Shown in pieces: positions 24,213 through 36,200 of a stretch of DNA of 64,000 nt; the first letter of the stretch is position 1; every line of letters begins with the position of its first letter. A model generated the notes under the pieces. That model saw only the letters and a list, made by a program, of their open reading frames with translations. It was not told the origin of the DNA and did no database searches. This stretch comes from Eupeodes corollae (Eukaryota > Arthropoda > Insecta > Diptera > Syrphidae): the NCBI RefSeq assembly GCF_945859685.1, contig NC_079147.1, positions 183,937,174 to 184,001,173 on the forward strand, in the 5' to 3' direction. The position numbers and the translations under genes are program-made.

Positions 24213-27200
24213 CTGTGAAATGAAAAGGAGATGATTAGTTAAAAATTGTAGAAAAAATCTGGTTGATGAAAATGTGTGTAGAAGCAAAATAAGAACAGGC
24301 CAACAAAATAGATTTGAAGTGAAATTTTTGGTTTGAGTGGGAAATATTGAGCTTAACAAATAATATCTCTAATTTCAAGAACGTACAAAATTGGTGTAAG
24401 GGTATTTTGATGAGAATTTTCAGAAGTACGGGTATTACGGTTGAATTGTTTGATTGGAGATGCGTGGCTATTTTTGCAGTGCTATTTCGACGTTGCTGGC
24501 GCTCATGTCATGACATACAAATGTCATGTATTGGGAACCTATCGTTTTGACAGCTGCCTTGTGAATTCCGATTAACCCTAAACCCGTGTATCGGGCATTC
24601 AGTGCCCAGTCCGCATTAGGTTGGAAACAACCAAAGGAAGTTTCTGGATGGTATCGGCGTATCTTGGGCATGACCACCTTGTCCCTCTCCCTGGAAAAAC
24701 CCTGGAGAAAATCGTCGCTGAAGCGGAAAGACAAAGGATCCGCCTAATTATTGGGAGCGATGCTATCGCTCATCATACTGTATGGGGCAGTACGAATATC
24801 AACGACAGAGGTGAGTCTCTTTTTGATTATATTCTTGGTACTAACCTCTTAGTAAGTAATGTTGGTAATGAACCAACCTTCATAACTAAAACTCGAGAAG
24901 AAGTCTTAGACATAACTCTTATCTCAGATAGTATACACCATATGATCTTGGACTGGAAAGTATCCAAAGAACACTCGTTCTCTGATCATAGATATAACCA
25001 GTTCAATATAAATGTGGATGATAACCCGAGTCCATTGACTTTTCGAAACTGTGGGAAAACTGACTGGGCTTTATACAGGAACTCATTACAGAGTTTACTA
25101 GAACCTGGACTATCTAGTCCTTCCTCTAACGCTAACGAACTTGACAACAAAGTCAAAGACCTTACCTCAGCTATGAACAGATCGCTAGAAATTGCTTGTC
25201 CACTTATACACATAAGAGGAAAGAGGAAACCACAATGGTGGGCCTCAGAGCTTGACTCGCTCAGGAAGGAATGCAGGAAACTTTTCAATCGGGCCAAAGC
25301 TGCAAGACTAGCCTCTCATTGGGACTCCTACAAAGAATCCCTAAGAATCTACAAGAAGGCACTAAGGAAATCCAAGCGATCTTCTTGGCGATCCTTCTGT
25401 GGCATGATAGAAGAAACTTCTGAAGCCACTAGATTACGGAAAATTCTTTCGACTAATCCAGCTATGCCAAGCTGCTTGAAAAATACAGACGGCTCCTGGA
25501 CAAATTCAAGTAATGAATCGCTGAACTTACTATTGGACATTCACTTTCCTGGTAGTTCTCTTACCGAAACTTGCAACAGTTTTACACGTTCAAGTTCAAA
25601 TACAACATATCCACAAGGTCTGTTCACAAAGGATAAGCTACAATGGGCTCTCAACAGCTTCAAACCATTTAAAGCTGCAGGACCAGATGGTATAATACCA
25701 GTCGAATTACAAAAGGCTTCATATATAATTGCACCAATCCTTGAGGCAATTTTTACCAGCTGTCTTTACCTGGTCCATGTTTCCTCGGCATGGAGAGAAG
25801 TTAAAGTTGTTTTTATACCTAAAGCAGGTAAATGCTCCCAAGTCAATCCTAAAGATCTACGACCTATAAGTCTATCATCATTCCTTCTTAAGACCCTGGA
25901 AAGATTGATTGATATCCATTTAAGGGCACGTATCGATACAAGACTTCTGTCTTCGTCTTAAATCGGTGGAAACAGCGTTACACACTTTAGTACGCACCAT
26001 CGAATATTCCCTCCATCATAAAGAGTTCAGTTTGGTTGCTTTCCTTGACATCGAAGGTGCCTTTAACAACGTGGGCACTTCTGCACTGACAACTATAAAT
26101 GTAGAGAGTTCGCTTCGGGAGTTAATTCATCTAATGCTTACTAGCAGAATAATTAACTCAAAACTGGGCAACTCTGCTTGCAGACGATTCGTTAGTAGAG
26201 GGACACCGCAAGGACGACGTTGCTATAGCAGTTTCAGGAAAGCATCTTAATATCCTAAAAGAACTCTTACAAAATGCCTTAGACAGACTAATACTTTGGG
26301 CTGATCGGTGTGGACTGGGTGTTAACCCACACAAAACCTATCTGGTCTTATTTTCGAGGAGATACAAAATTCCATTTGTCAACCCTCCTTATATTAAAGG
26401 AATCCAATTAAAATTCTCAGACGAGGCCAAATACCTAGGTCTTGTCTTAGACAAAAAACTAAATTGGAAACGCAACGTACAGGAAAGAGTCTGTAGCTCT
26501 CTTTTCTTGCAAAAAAGCTATTGGTAATAAATGGGGTTTACAGCCCAGAATCACGCATTAGCTATACACATTGGTAATCAAACCGATTTTAACGTACGGT
26601 GTGGCAGTATGGTGGACTGCTTTAGAGAAAGGTATAAACAGGGATAAGTTAAATAAAGTCCAACGTTCAGCCTGCCTATGTATAAGCGGATCGCTTCGCA
26701 CGACCCTGTCTGCAGCACTCGACACCTTACTCTACCTTACACCTCTTGACATATTAGGCAAACAAATAGCTGCAAGCTCGGCTATTCGCCTCAATGCTTC
26801 GTCGCAGTGGACTAACAACAACATTGGCCACTCCGTAATTATAAGGTACTTAGAATCAATTCCAAAGCACACAGACTACACCATCCCCCAACTACAATTC
26901 GACAGGAATTTCCAGATTTCTATACCTACCATATCTTTTTGGGAGGATAGGACATTCTAGGAGGATGAGTCAATCCATTTTTACACAGATGGCTCAAAAA
27001 CCAAAGAAGGGGTTGGTGGTGGTGTGTACTCTGAACGACTGAAATTAAGTCTCTCATTCCGCCTTCCCAATCATTGTAGCGTGTTCCAGGCGGAACTTTT
27101 AGCGATTAAGGAAGTCTTGTCTTGGCTCAAAGAAAACGTGGTATCAACATCTGATATCCGTATTTTCTCCGACAGCCAGGCCGCTATCAAATCTCTGGAC

Positions 27201-30200
27201 TCTGTCTCTACAAACTCTATAACAGTCCATAACTGTCGATCATCTCTAATGGAGATGGCGCAGCAGTTTAATATTCACCTATGCTGGGTGCCGGGCCATA
27301 GAGACATTCCAGGTAACTGTAACGCAGATGAACTCGCCAGAAACGGTACAGTACAGCCTATCCTACCACGTTTGGCAAGTACTGGCATACCAATCGCTAC
27401 TTGTAAACTGCTACTAATGCACGACGCTGCGAGGAGGGCAGGCACCAGGTGGACCAACCTCACCCCGTGTCAAGCCACAAAAAACATCTGGCCAACACTC
27501 TAAGCAGATCGCATATAAGCTCGATAATAGTTGTCATAACCGGACACTGTCTAATAGGAAAGCACGCCACGAGACTAGGTGTATTCTCAAATGACTTTTG
27601 CAGAAGCTGTATGGACGAGGAAGAGGAAGAAACGGTTCTTCATCTTCTGTGCACATGCCCTGCTCTAGCTCGAAAACGCAAGAATTACCTAGGAGAATTC
27701 TTTTTTAACGATCTAAACGATCTAAATCATATCGGTATAATCAGCCTCTCACGTTTCGTAAGGGACTCTAACTGGTTCCAATGAGCTTAGGAGGAAGCCT
27801 CAAGATTCATGTGTCCGTTTCCATCTTGGACAGCCACTATAACCTAACCTAACCGCATTTCAATACAAGTTTAAACATTCTTATTACACTATGACTATAT
27901 TATTTATGCATTTGTAATGTAAATCATAATGTTTAGCATCATAATAATGCACTTTGGAATGATTTGACATTATATTGGAGCCTGGATAAGCCAATTATGA
28001 GCCAAATACTGCTTTGTTGGACAATCGTATTGTGCAAGTGGGTTTTGACATTGAAGAAAAAGAAGATGCAGATAGTGAGCAGCAGCAAGGCAAAAGGCAA
28101 GGGGAAGAAGAAGATCCTTTGCACCTATCAAAGGTATGCGTTATTTTGCTAGAAATTCAAAACTCAATGACATTTGGTGGTCTATGCCGGATGAAAGTAA
28201 GACTCAAAGAACAATTAGAAGTCGGAATGAAAAATTGAGACTAAATGTTCTTAAATGTTTTCGGGAAAAGCTGAAGTATTCAGACATTAGTTTCACCTAG
28301 TGTTATCACAAATATTGTGATTGAAACAACCGATAGGCCACGAGAACCTATGAAGAAAATCGTCTATCTAGTAACCCAAAGCAAATGCGTAGATGGTATG
28401 ACACATCTGAAGATGAAATATATGGCTACATTGCCAAATTGCTATATGCTGGTGCTGAAAAAGCATATGGAGTGGAAGCGAAAGACCTCTTTCATCAAAG
28501 CCTATGGCATTCTATCGCGCCGCCGTCATGTCCTTGGAAAGATTCGAGCAATTACGATATTTCATACGATTTGATGACGGAAGTACTAATAACTTCCGTC
28601 TTTAAATCTTTGTTGAATGATGTATTTACAAATAATTTTGTTCATCAACTTATTAGGTAGGAGTTTGTTTCAAGATAATCTGGTTACGTTCTTTGAACTA
28701 TCTAAGGAACTCACTGTTGATGAACAACTGGTTGGCTCTAGAGGAAGATGTCCTTTCAAAGTGTACATGCCGAATAAGCCTGGCAAATATGGCATCAACA
28801 TTTTTTGGATTGTTGACGCTGCAAACACATATCCTCTAAAAGGCGAAATTTATGTCGGCCAGCAACCATGTGATGGGCGATCCAATGGGATATCACATCA
28901 ACTCGTCATGTGATTGGCAGAAAGGTACTTAAACAATAATTACAATATTACAACAGACAACTATTTTACATCGAAACTATGGGCTTTGGAATTGATGAGT
29001 AGAAAAACAACCACTATTGGTACTAAAAAATCCAATAAGGCCCTGTTACCGAAACAATTTACACCAATTGAGAAAGTGTTCCAAAGAACTAGGGACAAAT
29101 TTTCTATAAGTTTTTGTTACTCCCGTTGTATGCAGCTATGCAGGCAACACAAAAAAATGTTCTTATGATGTCAACTGCAAACCACGAGGACAAAATTGAT
29201 GAATCATCGAAAAAAACCGTCGGTAATTATGGATTACAATGTAACCAAAGGTGGAGTTGATACGTTCGACCGTCTGGCAATAGTTTACACCTGTAAACGA
29301 AAAACTAATCGATGGCCGGTAACATGGTTCTACAATCTTTTGGACTGTGCAGGAGTGGCATCTTATAGGGTTTTCGATATTTGTCAGCCTAACTGGTATA
29401 CCAGAAAAAAGAGGTCCGAAAAGAGAAAAAAGTTTATAAAAGAATTGGCTTTAGAGTTGGCAGATAACCTTATAATAAAACGCATTGCAAAGCCAACTAT
29501 ACAAGCAAGTGTGAAAAGTGCTATGTATAAAATTGATAGGATATGAGATTGAAACCGTCACAAGTTTGCCAAATATGTATAAGACAAAATAACACAAAAC
29601 AACGCTGTAGACGTGTAAAAAGGAAAACAAAATAACAAAACTACAGCAGTTTGTGATATCTGTTATTCTGTAGCTTGTACTAAGCATTATATAAGAATGT
29701 GTGAGAAATGCTTTGTTAATAAAAATAATAACGGTATTGTGGACACCGAAGATACATTGTTTTAAGCTTATTTCATATTTTTCTGTTTAAACTTGGTTCC
29801 ATAAATAAATTTTAATAAATAATTTAAAGAATAAAGTTTCATATCAAACATCTGCATACAAAAAATCTTCATGGGCACTCAGACACCAAGTACGCGAAAT
29901 CCAGACATTTTTAAGTACGCGGGTCTAGGGTTAAGGAGCTCCAGTAAGTTTTTTAAGCAATTTATAAATTATAGTCTTATCAAAATTGTTAAAAAAAAGA
30001 GGCTGGGATGCGACCCACACTGATAACTTCCCATCCCGTCTGTCGATTTGTCTTGCTTAAAAGTTTGTCTATATGTACTCGTATCAATTTTTACCAAAAT
30101 TGCGTACTATTTTTTGTAGATTTTATTTTTTATGAAAAAACGGACTGTTGGATTTTTATATAAAAATTACTGAATATCGAAAACAATATTTTCTGTGAAA

Positions 30201-33200
30201 TAAAATAAGTTTCAAGCTAATATTTAAAACTTTTGAAAAGATATTTGAGTCGAAAATCAATTTTTACCAACTTTTATAAAATTTTTTTAGGTTTTTATTT
30301 TTTGTAAAAAAACTGTCAATTCGATTTTTTTCAAACTTTATTTGTATGTTGACAACAAGATTTTTTGAAAGATAAAAGTAAATTAAAGCCAATATCTCAA
30401 AGTTTTGAAAAGATATTCGAGTCGAAAATCAATTTTTACCAACTTTTATGAATTTTGTTTTTAGGTTTTTATTTTTTGTACAAAAACTGTCAATTCGATT
30501 TTTCTCAACATTTTTCAAAATGTTGAAAACAATATTTCTTATAAGATAAAATAAGCTTAAAGCCTAAATTTCAAGTTTTTGAAAAGATATTTGAATTGAT
30601 ATTCAATTTTTACGAACTTTGAGTAATGTTTTTTTTTAGATTTTTATTTTTTATAAAAAAAACTGTCAATTAGATTTTTCTCAAAATTTTATCAGATGTC
30701 AAAAACATTATTCTTCGTTGCACAAAATTGTTTTAGAGATGAAATCATATTTCAGTCGTAAAATTTTGGAGGTGAAAAATTTTTTTTTTCAGTTTTATTG
30801 ATTTAAAAAAAAACCGTTATATTGATTTTTTTCAAAAAATATACCTGTTTGGTATCATGTTACAATATATTATATAAAATTTAATTCAAGTCTCTAGCGT
30901 TTTTGGTTCGTAAGATATTTAGGGTTAACCAAAATTTTCACCTTTTTTTTAAACTGCTATGGTAAAAAAACCACCCACGCAATTTTGTTGAGAGCCCTTT
31001 CTTCATCTTTCTGCCTTATTATCTGTATAACAAAATTTATTTGAAGTCGATATCTCTTCTGGTTCTTGAGCTATGGACGACGAAAAAAACGTCGCGAACG
31101 TACTGACGTACAAACGTACGTACACACGCACGCACAGACATCTTTCTAAAAATCTTTTATTTCGACTCTAGGGACCTTGAAACGTCGAGAAATTTCAAAA
31201 TTTTCAATTTGACAAATCGGACCCATTACAGTAACTTCCTATGGGAAGTTAAAAAACATCTTGCAACGGTAAACAAAATTTATTGGCGTTTCTACCGACA
31301 TCAAATGTAGCCTCAAACAGGGCCATGAATGAAAAGTCCGAAGAAACTTAAATTTATGAACGGCCAAAAATAAAGGATACAAATAATGCGTCCTAGAGGC
31401 AGTAAAACTGTTTGATGATTCGTGAAAAAACATGATAGATTCTTCTTCCTCGGCTCCTATGCTCGTTATCAATGACACACTTTTTGTAAGCTCCATAGAT
31501 AAATCTAATCTCTTTGCTAGGCAATTGGCCAACAAGTTACATCTGTACTTGAGCGCGTAGATTATTTTATGGGACCAATCATTTTTCGCCCCGTGCGGTG
31601 TAGTAGGTCCAACATGTGTCTCAACACACAAAAATCCACTGGCCCGGTTGGCATCTTGCTATTGTTTCAAAGAGGTGTTCCTCAAAGTTGACAAAATCAC
31701 TGCTTAAGCTCTTCATCTATCCCTCTCTTCATGTCTTGTTCCGAGTGGATTGAAAACGGCACTTGTCGATCCTCCTCTTCCTCGAAATATCGACCGTCCA
31801 CTAACGTCCATGCTTTCCAAAGCCATGGATACGATAATAAACTATCTACTCAAAAAATATCTTGAAGCTTCCGTAGCACTAGGTCCATTGGTTATCCGAT
31901 GCTTAACTTCAACGAATAGTGGAACAAATCTTTACATCCTTTGGGAGAGAGTAAGATTATTGCACTTAATATTTTAAAAGCATTTGATAGAACTTGGCAT
32001 CAGGCTATTTTATTGAAAATGCGAGCATCCGGTTTTCATGAATCCCTCCTTCTGAACATCACAAAATAAACTTTGGTGTGCCCCAGGGCTCTGTTTTGTC
32101 TCCCAAACTTCTACACATATTTATTAATGACCTCCTGTGTGAAACTTTGAATCAACTGACGATAGTACCCTCAGCTCTTTATAATCGTTCTTAGATTCGC
32201 TCTACTTCAGTTGTGGATTTTGAACGGCCTTGTATGATCCGCTCATTAAATTCTCACCTCGACATCATTGTTAAGTGGAGAATACAAAATCGAATAGAAT
32301 TTAATGCGCCAAAAACCCAATGCTCCCAATATCAATGAGTGCCACTTGCATCAAGGACTCTATAAACCTCTTGTGAAATATGCCGTAAGCTGCCTGAGTT
32401 TCCTAAGTCGATGGAAGAATGTTCCTCTTATCTATCTTTTATCTATAAGAGTTATATGCTTCAAAAGTTTGAGTATAATTCCTGTAAATGTGAGCTGGTG
32501 CTAATGTAAATAACTTAAGTCTCTTGGACAGTATTGAACCTCGAGCATTTAAAATGATTGGTGATCATATAATTGTTGAACCATTTACGTGTGCCACACT
32601 TAAATACCGTAGTAAAGTTTTTTGTATCGGCCTTCTCACTGTTATTTTAACGGATTATAAAAGTAAATTAGATGGCGCAACAGTCCGTTAAGAACTAGGG
32701 CCAAGGGGACCTACAGTTTCAAGTAGAATCCGAACGACTAATTTGAAAAAGCACTTCTCATGAAAACAATTACTCTTGGTGGATTTTTCAATTCCTCGCA
32801 AGAGGCAGTGTCCATGAAAAAAAACTTAAGATGGCACAGGTAGGGATTGAAACGAAGACCTCTGGCATGACAGCTCAACTGGAATGACGGCTCAACGCAC
32901 TGAAGCTCATACAACGGTTTTTTTTTTGGGGTGGCGCAACAGTTCTTTGAGTACTAGGGCCTAGTGACTTACAACTCTCAGCCATTCCTGTGTACGCGTA
33001 ATGTTGTCAGAAATAGAGGGAACCTACAGTTTATTGTCGAATCCGAACCGCTAATTTGAGAAAGCACTTTTTCATGACAAGAGTTACTCTTGGAGAATTT
33101 GTCAATTCCTCGCAAGAGGCAGTACCCGTGAAAAGACTTTAGTTGGCATAGACAGGGTTCGAACCCAAGACCTCTGGCATGACAGTCCAACGCACTAACC

Positions 33201-36200
33201 ATCATGCCACGGGTACTACATCATACAACGGTTACTCCAATTTTAACAGAGTATGCTCATGAGTATACCTTCGAGCCCAACGTTGTGCGTTGTGTCAAGT
33301 ACAGCTATTTGTTGAGCGAATGTGGAATGCTTTATCACTCTGCCTTTTCAAGTCATTGCAAACTTCAAAACTATTATAAAAAAAAGAGTTATTCTACTCT
33401 CAAAGAATGTGCTCCACACCAAAAATACTTTTCCTTAAAATAATGCAAAGAATTATGTCCCATTACTTGGGCAGTTGGTAAATGTTAATTTTCATTATTG
33501 AATCTATCGAGAATACTTTTAAAAGTGAGCTTAACAAAATCTCGACCGTATTGTGGAAATCCCATTGGTATTTCGCAGAAGCGAATCATTTATTTTTGCA
33601 TTTTTTGAGTCCTATTCAACTTTTTCATTTCTGATCCTCAATTGCATTACCATCTCTTCTTTTAATCAAGAAGCATATCGACTTGCAATGCAGTGACTAG
33701 CTTTGGTGTTGAAGCCTCATTCTATAGTTCAATATTGAACGACCTTCGCCATCGCTATAGAATTTGTGAAGGATGTCGAAAAACAACCGTTGTGCCAGAA
33801 GCAATAATAGATTAATTAAGTTCAGATGCACTGCGATCTATTTTGCCTTTATAAGGAACTAGATGAGGTTGCTCATTCTCATACAGTAAGCCCTGAAAAT
33901 AAGTTTATTTGTGTATTTTAAGAGAGGATAGTTCCTTACCCTACTTAATAATAATAGTAAGGTCTTTCTTAGTGATTTTCAACGCCAAAGCAAGCTAAAA
34001 TCATGTGGGTTTATACAAAATTATCAAAATTAAACAATTAAAAAGAAGTATTTTGTTTTATCATTCATTATTATGCCGGAAATATATAATTTGAAAGTTA
34101 TGGATATCAATAAAGCAAGACTCTCAAACAATTTAAATAGAAAAAATACAAACCAACATGTAAATTGGGTCACAAAAATTAAGTTCACATAACTCAGTGG
34201 CGTGCATTGGGATCTATTCCCACAGAACCACAAGAAAGATAAATATGATTATTAAACTTGTGAATTCGTTTGTATGTTGTTTGTAAATTTCCAGCAAAAT
34301 GTTGTTTAATTTGAAAACCATTAATTAATATTTTTAAGTATCTCAGACACATTACACACAATAACAAGTGCGGATAATTTTTCTGATTAAAGTGTAAAAA
34401 ATTATTGGAGACAAAGTTAGAAATATTTGCTGAATCAATTTGTTTGCGATTAAAACCTTGCATTGATAGGTACGTAACAAAATGTGTTCATATTGTTGTT
34501 TGGTTTTTTAAATATTGGTGTTTATCGTGAATAGAATTTCCTTCAGCAGTAACATTCAAAAATTAGTAATACCAGAACTTATTCACTATGATCTATAAGC
34601 TTAAGTGTCAGCAAATTGCATGCCCTACAAAGTTAGTTCGTGATATCAATTAATTCGAATTGGAAACTTTTCTGGCATAGCTTCGGTGATACAAAGAGCC
34701 CAAAATAATTATCAATTAACCCCTTTTTTGGGTAACAAAAGTAACATATCGTCGACGTAATAAACAGACTTCGTGGCTCATAAGTTGCAAATTTCATAGA
34801 AAGAACCGGAACGAAACGACTTACCTATTTTATAGATATTTTTGAATTCTAAATGGGTTCAATGCTTAAATATAACTCCTATTTCTGGGTTAGTGCCTCC
34901 AGAAACTATATCAAACCTCTTGGACAACATTCAACGAAGAGCTTTTAAAATGATTGATAACAATAACGTCAATAAATGAATTACGTCCCTCGAACGTCAT
35001 CGTCGGAATGATGGTTATAGCCCTAAAGTAGTTGGTGAATATATATTCTCAAACCTTCACTTCCTTACTTTAGGTGGCATTAAAGTCCTGTGTGAACTAG
35101 GGCCTCACCTAACAAACTTCTACATCTAGCTCGGTCCCTAGATAAATGTCTTCAATTTCGCGCTCCAAGTTGAGTGAGGCCACTTTCCACTTTTGCGCGC
35201 CACCTGATTCGCGGTCTTCCTCTACTGCGCTGTTTTGTGGGTGTGGATTCGAAGACTTTTTGGGGCGGAGCATTGGTTTCCATGAGCTCTACGTGACCCA
35301 GCCATCTTAGTCGTTAGACTTTTTCCCTTCTGGCTAAGTCTACGTCACTGTACAGCCCGTATAGCTCGTCGTTCCATGTTCTCCTACACTCCTCTTCTAT
35401 GCATACGGGACCGTAGATCACACATAGAACTTTTCTCTTGAAACGACCCAAGGGGCTTTCATCCGCTTTTGTCATATACCATGCTTCTGCACCGTTTATC
35501 AGGACGGTAATGATGAGGGTCTTATATAGCGACTCTTTGGTCCTTCGCGAGAGGACTTTGCTTTCTTAGCCCAAAGAAACAGCGGTTAGCAAGACTTATT
35601 CTTTATTCGATTCAGCGCTGGTGTTATTTTCTGCGTTCATAGCGGAGCCTAGGTAGACGAAGTCCTTGCCTACCTCAAAGTTACGTCTGTGAATGGTGAA
35701 GTTTTGACCCAGATGTCAGTGTTGTAAGTCCTTTCTTAACGACAGCATGTACTTTGTTTTGCCCTCATTAACCGTTAAACACATTTTTGCCGCCTCTGAC
35801 TCAATACTCACAAAAGCCCCATTGACATCACGCTGAGTTCTTCGGATTATGTCAATGTCATCAGCATATGCTAGTAATTGGACAGCTTTTTGAAAGATAG
35901 TGACTCTAGTGTTGACGTGTTAGCTTTGCACTATTCTTTCAAGCACAATGTTAAAAAAATCGCATGACAGCGCATCACCTTGTCTAAAATCTTTTGTGAC
36001 ATCGAATAGTTTTGTTAAGTTGTTTCCAACCTTTATGGAGCAGTGTGAATTCTCCATGGTAATCCTGCACAAACGGACGGGTTTGGCAGGGATGCCAAAA
36101 CTAGACATGGCTCTATACAGCTCGTCCCTGTTAATACTATCATAAGCGGCCTTGAAATCGATGAAAAGATGATGGGTATCGATTTGATGTTCTTGGGGTT

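Larger units (their letters stand above)
24576..29930 (+). mobile_element. piggyBac-like transposon, TTAA-flanked, with a LINE nested inside
   Basis: TTAA lies at 24572-24575 and 29931-29934. Inward from these the ends are CCCTAAACCCGTGTA (left) and, read from the other strand, CCCTAGACCCGCGTA (right), 13 of 15 identical. Subterminal cagtgcccag/gagtgcccat words also match. Without the nested LINE the element would be about 2.1 kb. It sits in intron 11 of the zinc-finger gene. Confidence 0.92.
31680..33560 (+). mobile_element. CR1/Jockey-like LINE remnant split by two SINEs
   Basis: RT pieces: MLSKAMDTIINYLLKKYLE (31810-31870), KAFDRTWHQAILLKMRASGF (31977-32035), FGVPQGSVLSPKLLHIFINDLL (32073-32130) and, more 3', LLDSIEPRAFKMIGDH (32520-32570). 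The C-terminal ERMWNALS stretch follows the SINEs at 33310-33340. Many stops and frameshifts. Confidence 0.8.

Noticed and set aside
24347..24550. 67-aa plus-strand frame just left of the piggyBac element
   Set aside because: No domain, lies in intron 11 of the zinc-finger gene on the other strand, and fits chance expectation.
27840..27852. A telomeric TTAGG array
   Set aside because: Only two to three units, at the exact 3' end of a LINE; too short for an array. Kept as a LINE-tail observation.
30181..30700. CRISPR-like direct repeats
   Set aside because: The ~173-bp units adjoin without unique spacers, and the genome is eukaryotic.
33130..33222. A possible true tRNA gene on the minus strand
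   Set aside because: The A- and B-box-like words are present, but the same head recurs in at least six copies with a shared non-tRNA body, so it is a SINE. The acceptor stem does not pair convincingly by eye.
34680..34800. A word like VYYVDDMLLLLPKKG on the minus strand, possibly another RT
   Set aside because: The match is about 15 residues with nothing recognisable on either side; a chance hit or a fragment too small to classify.
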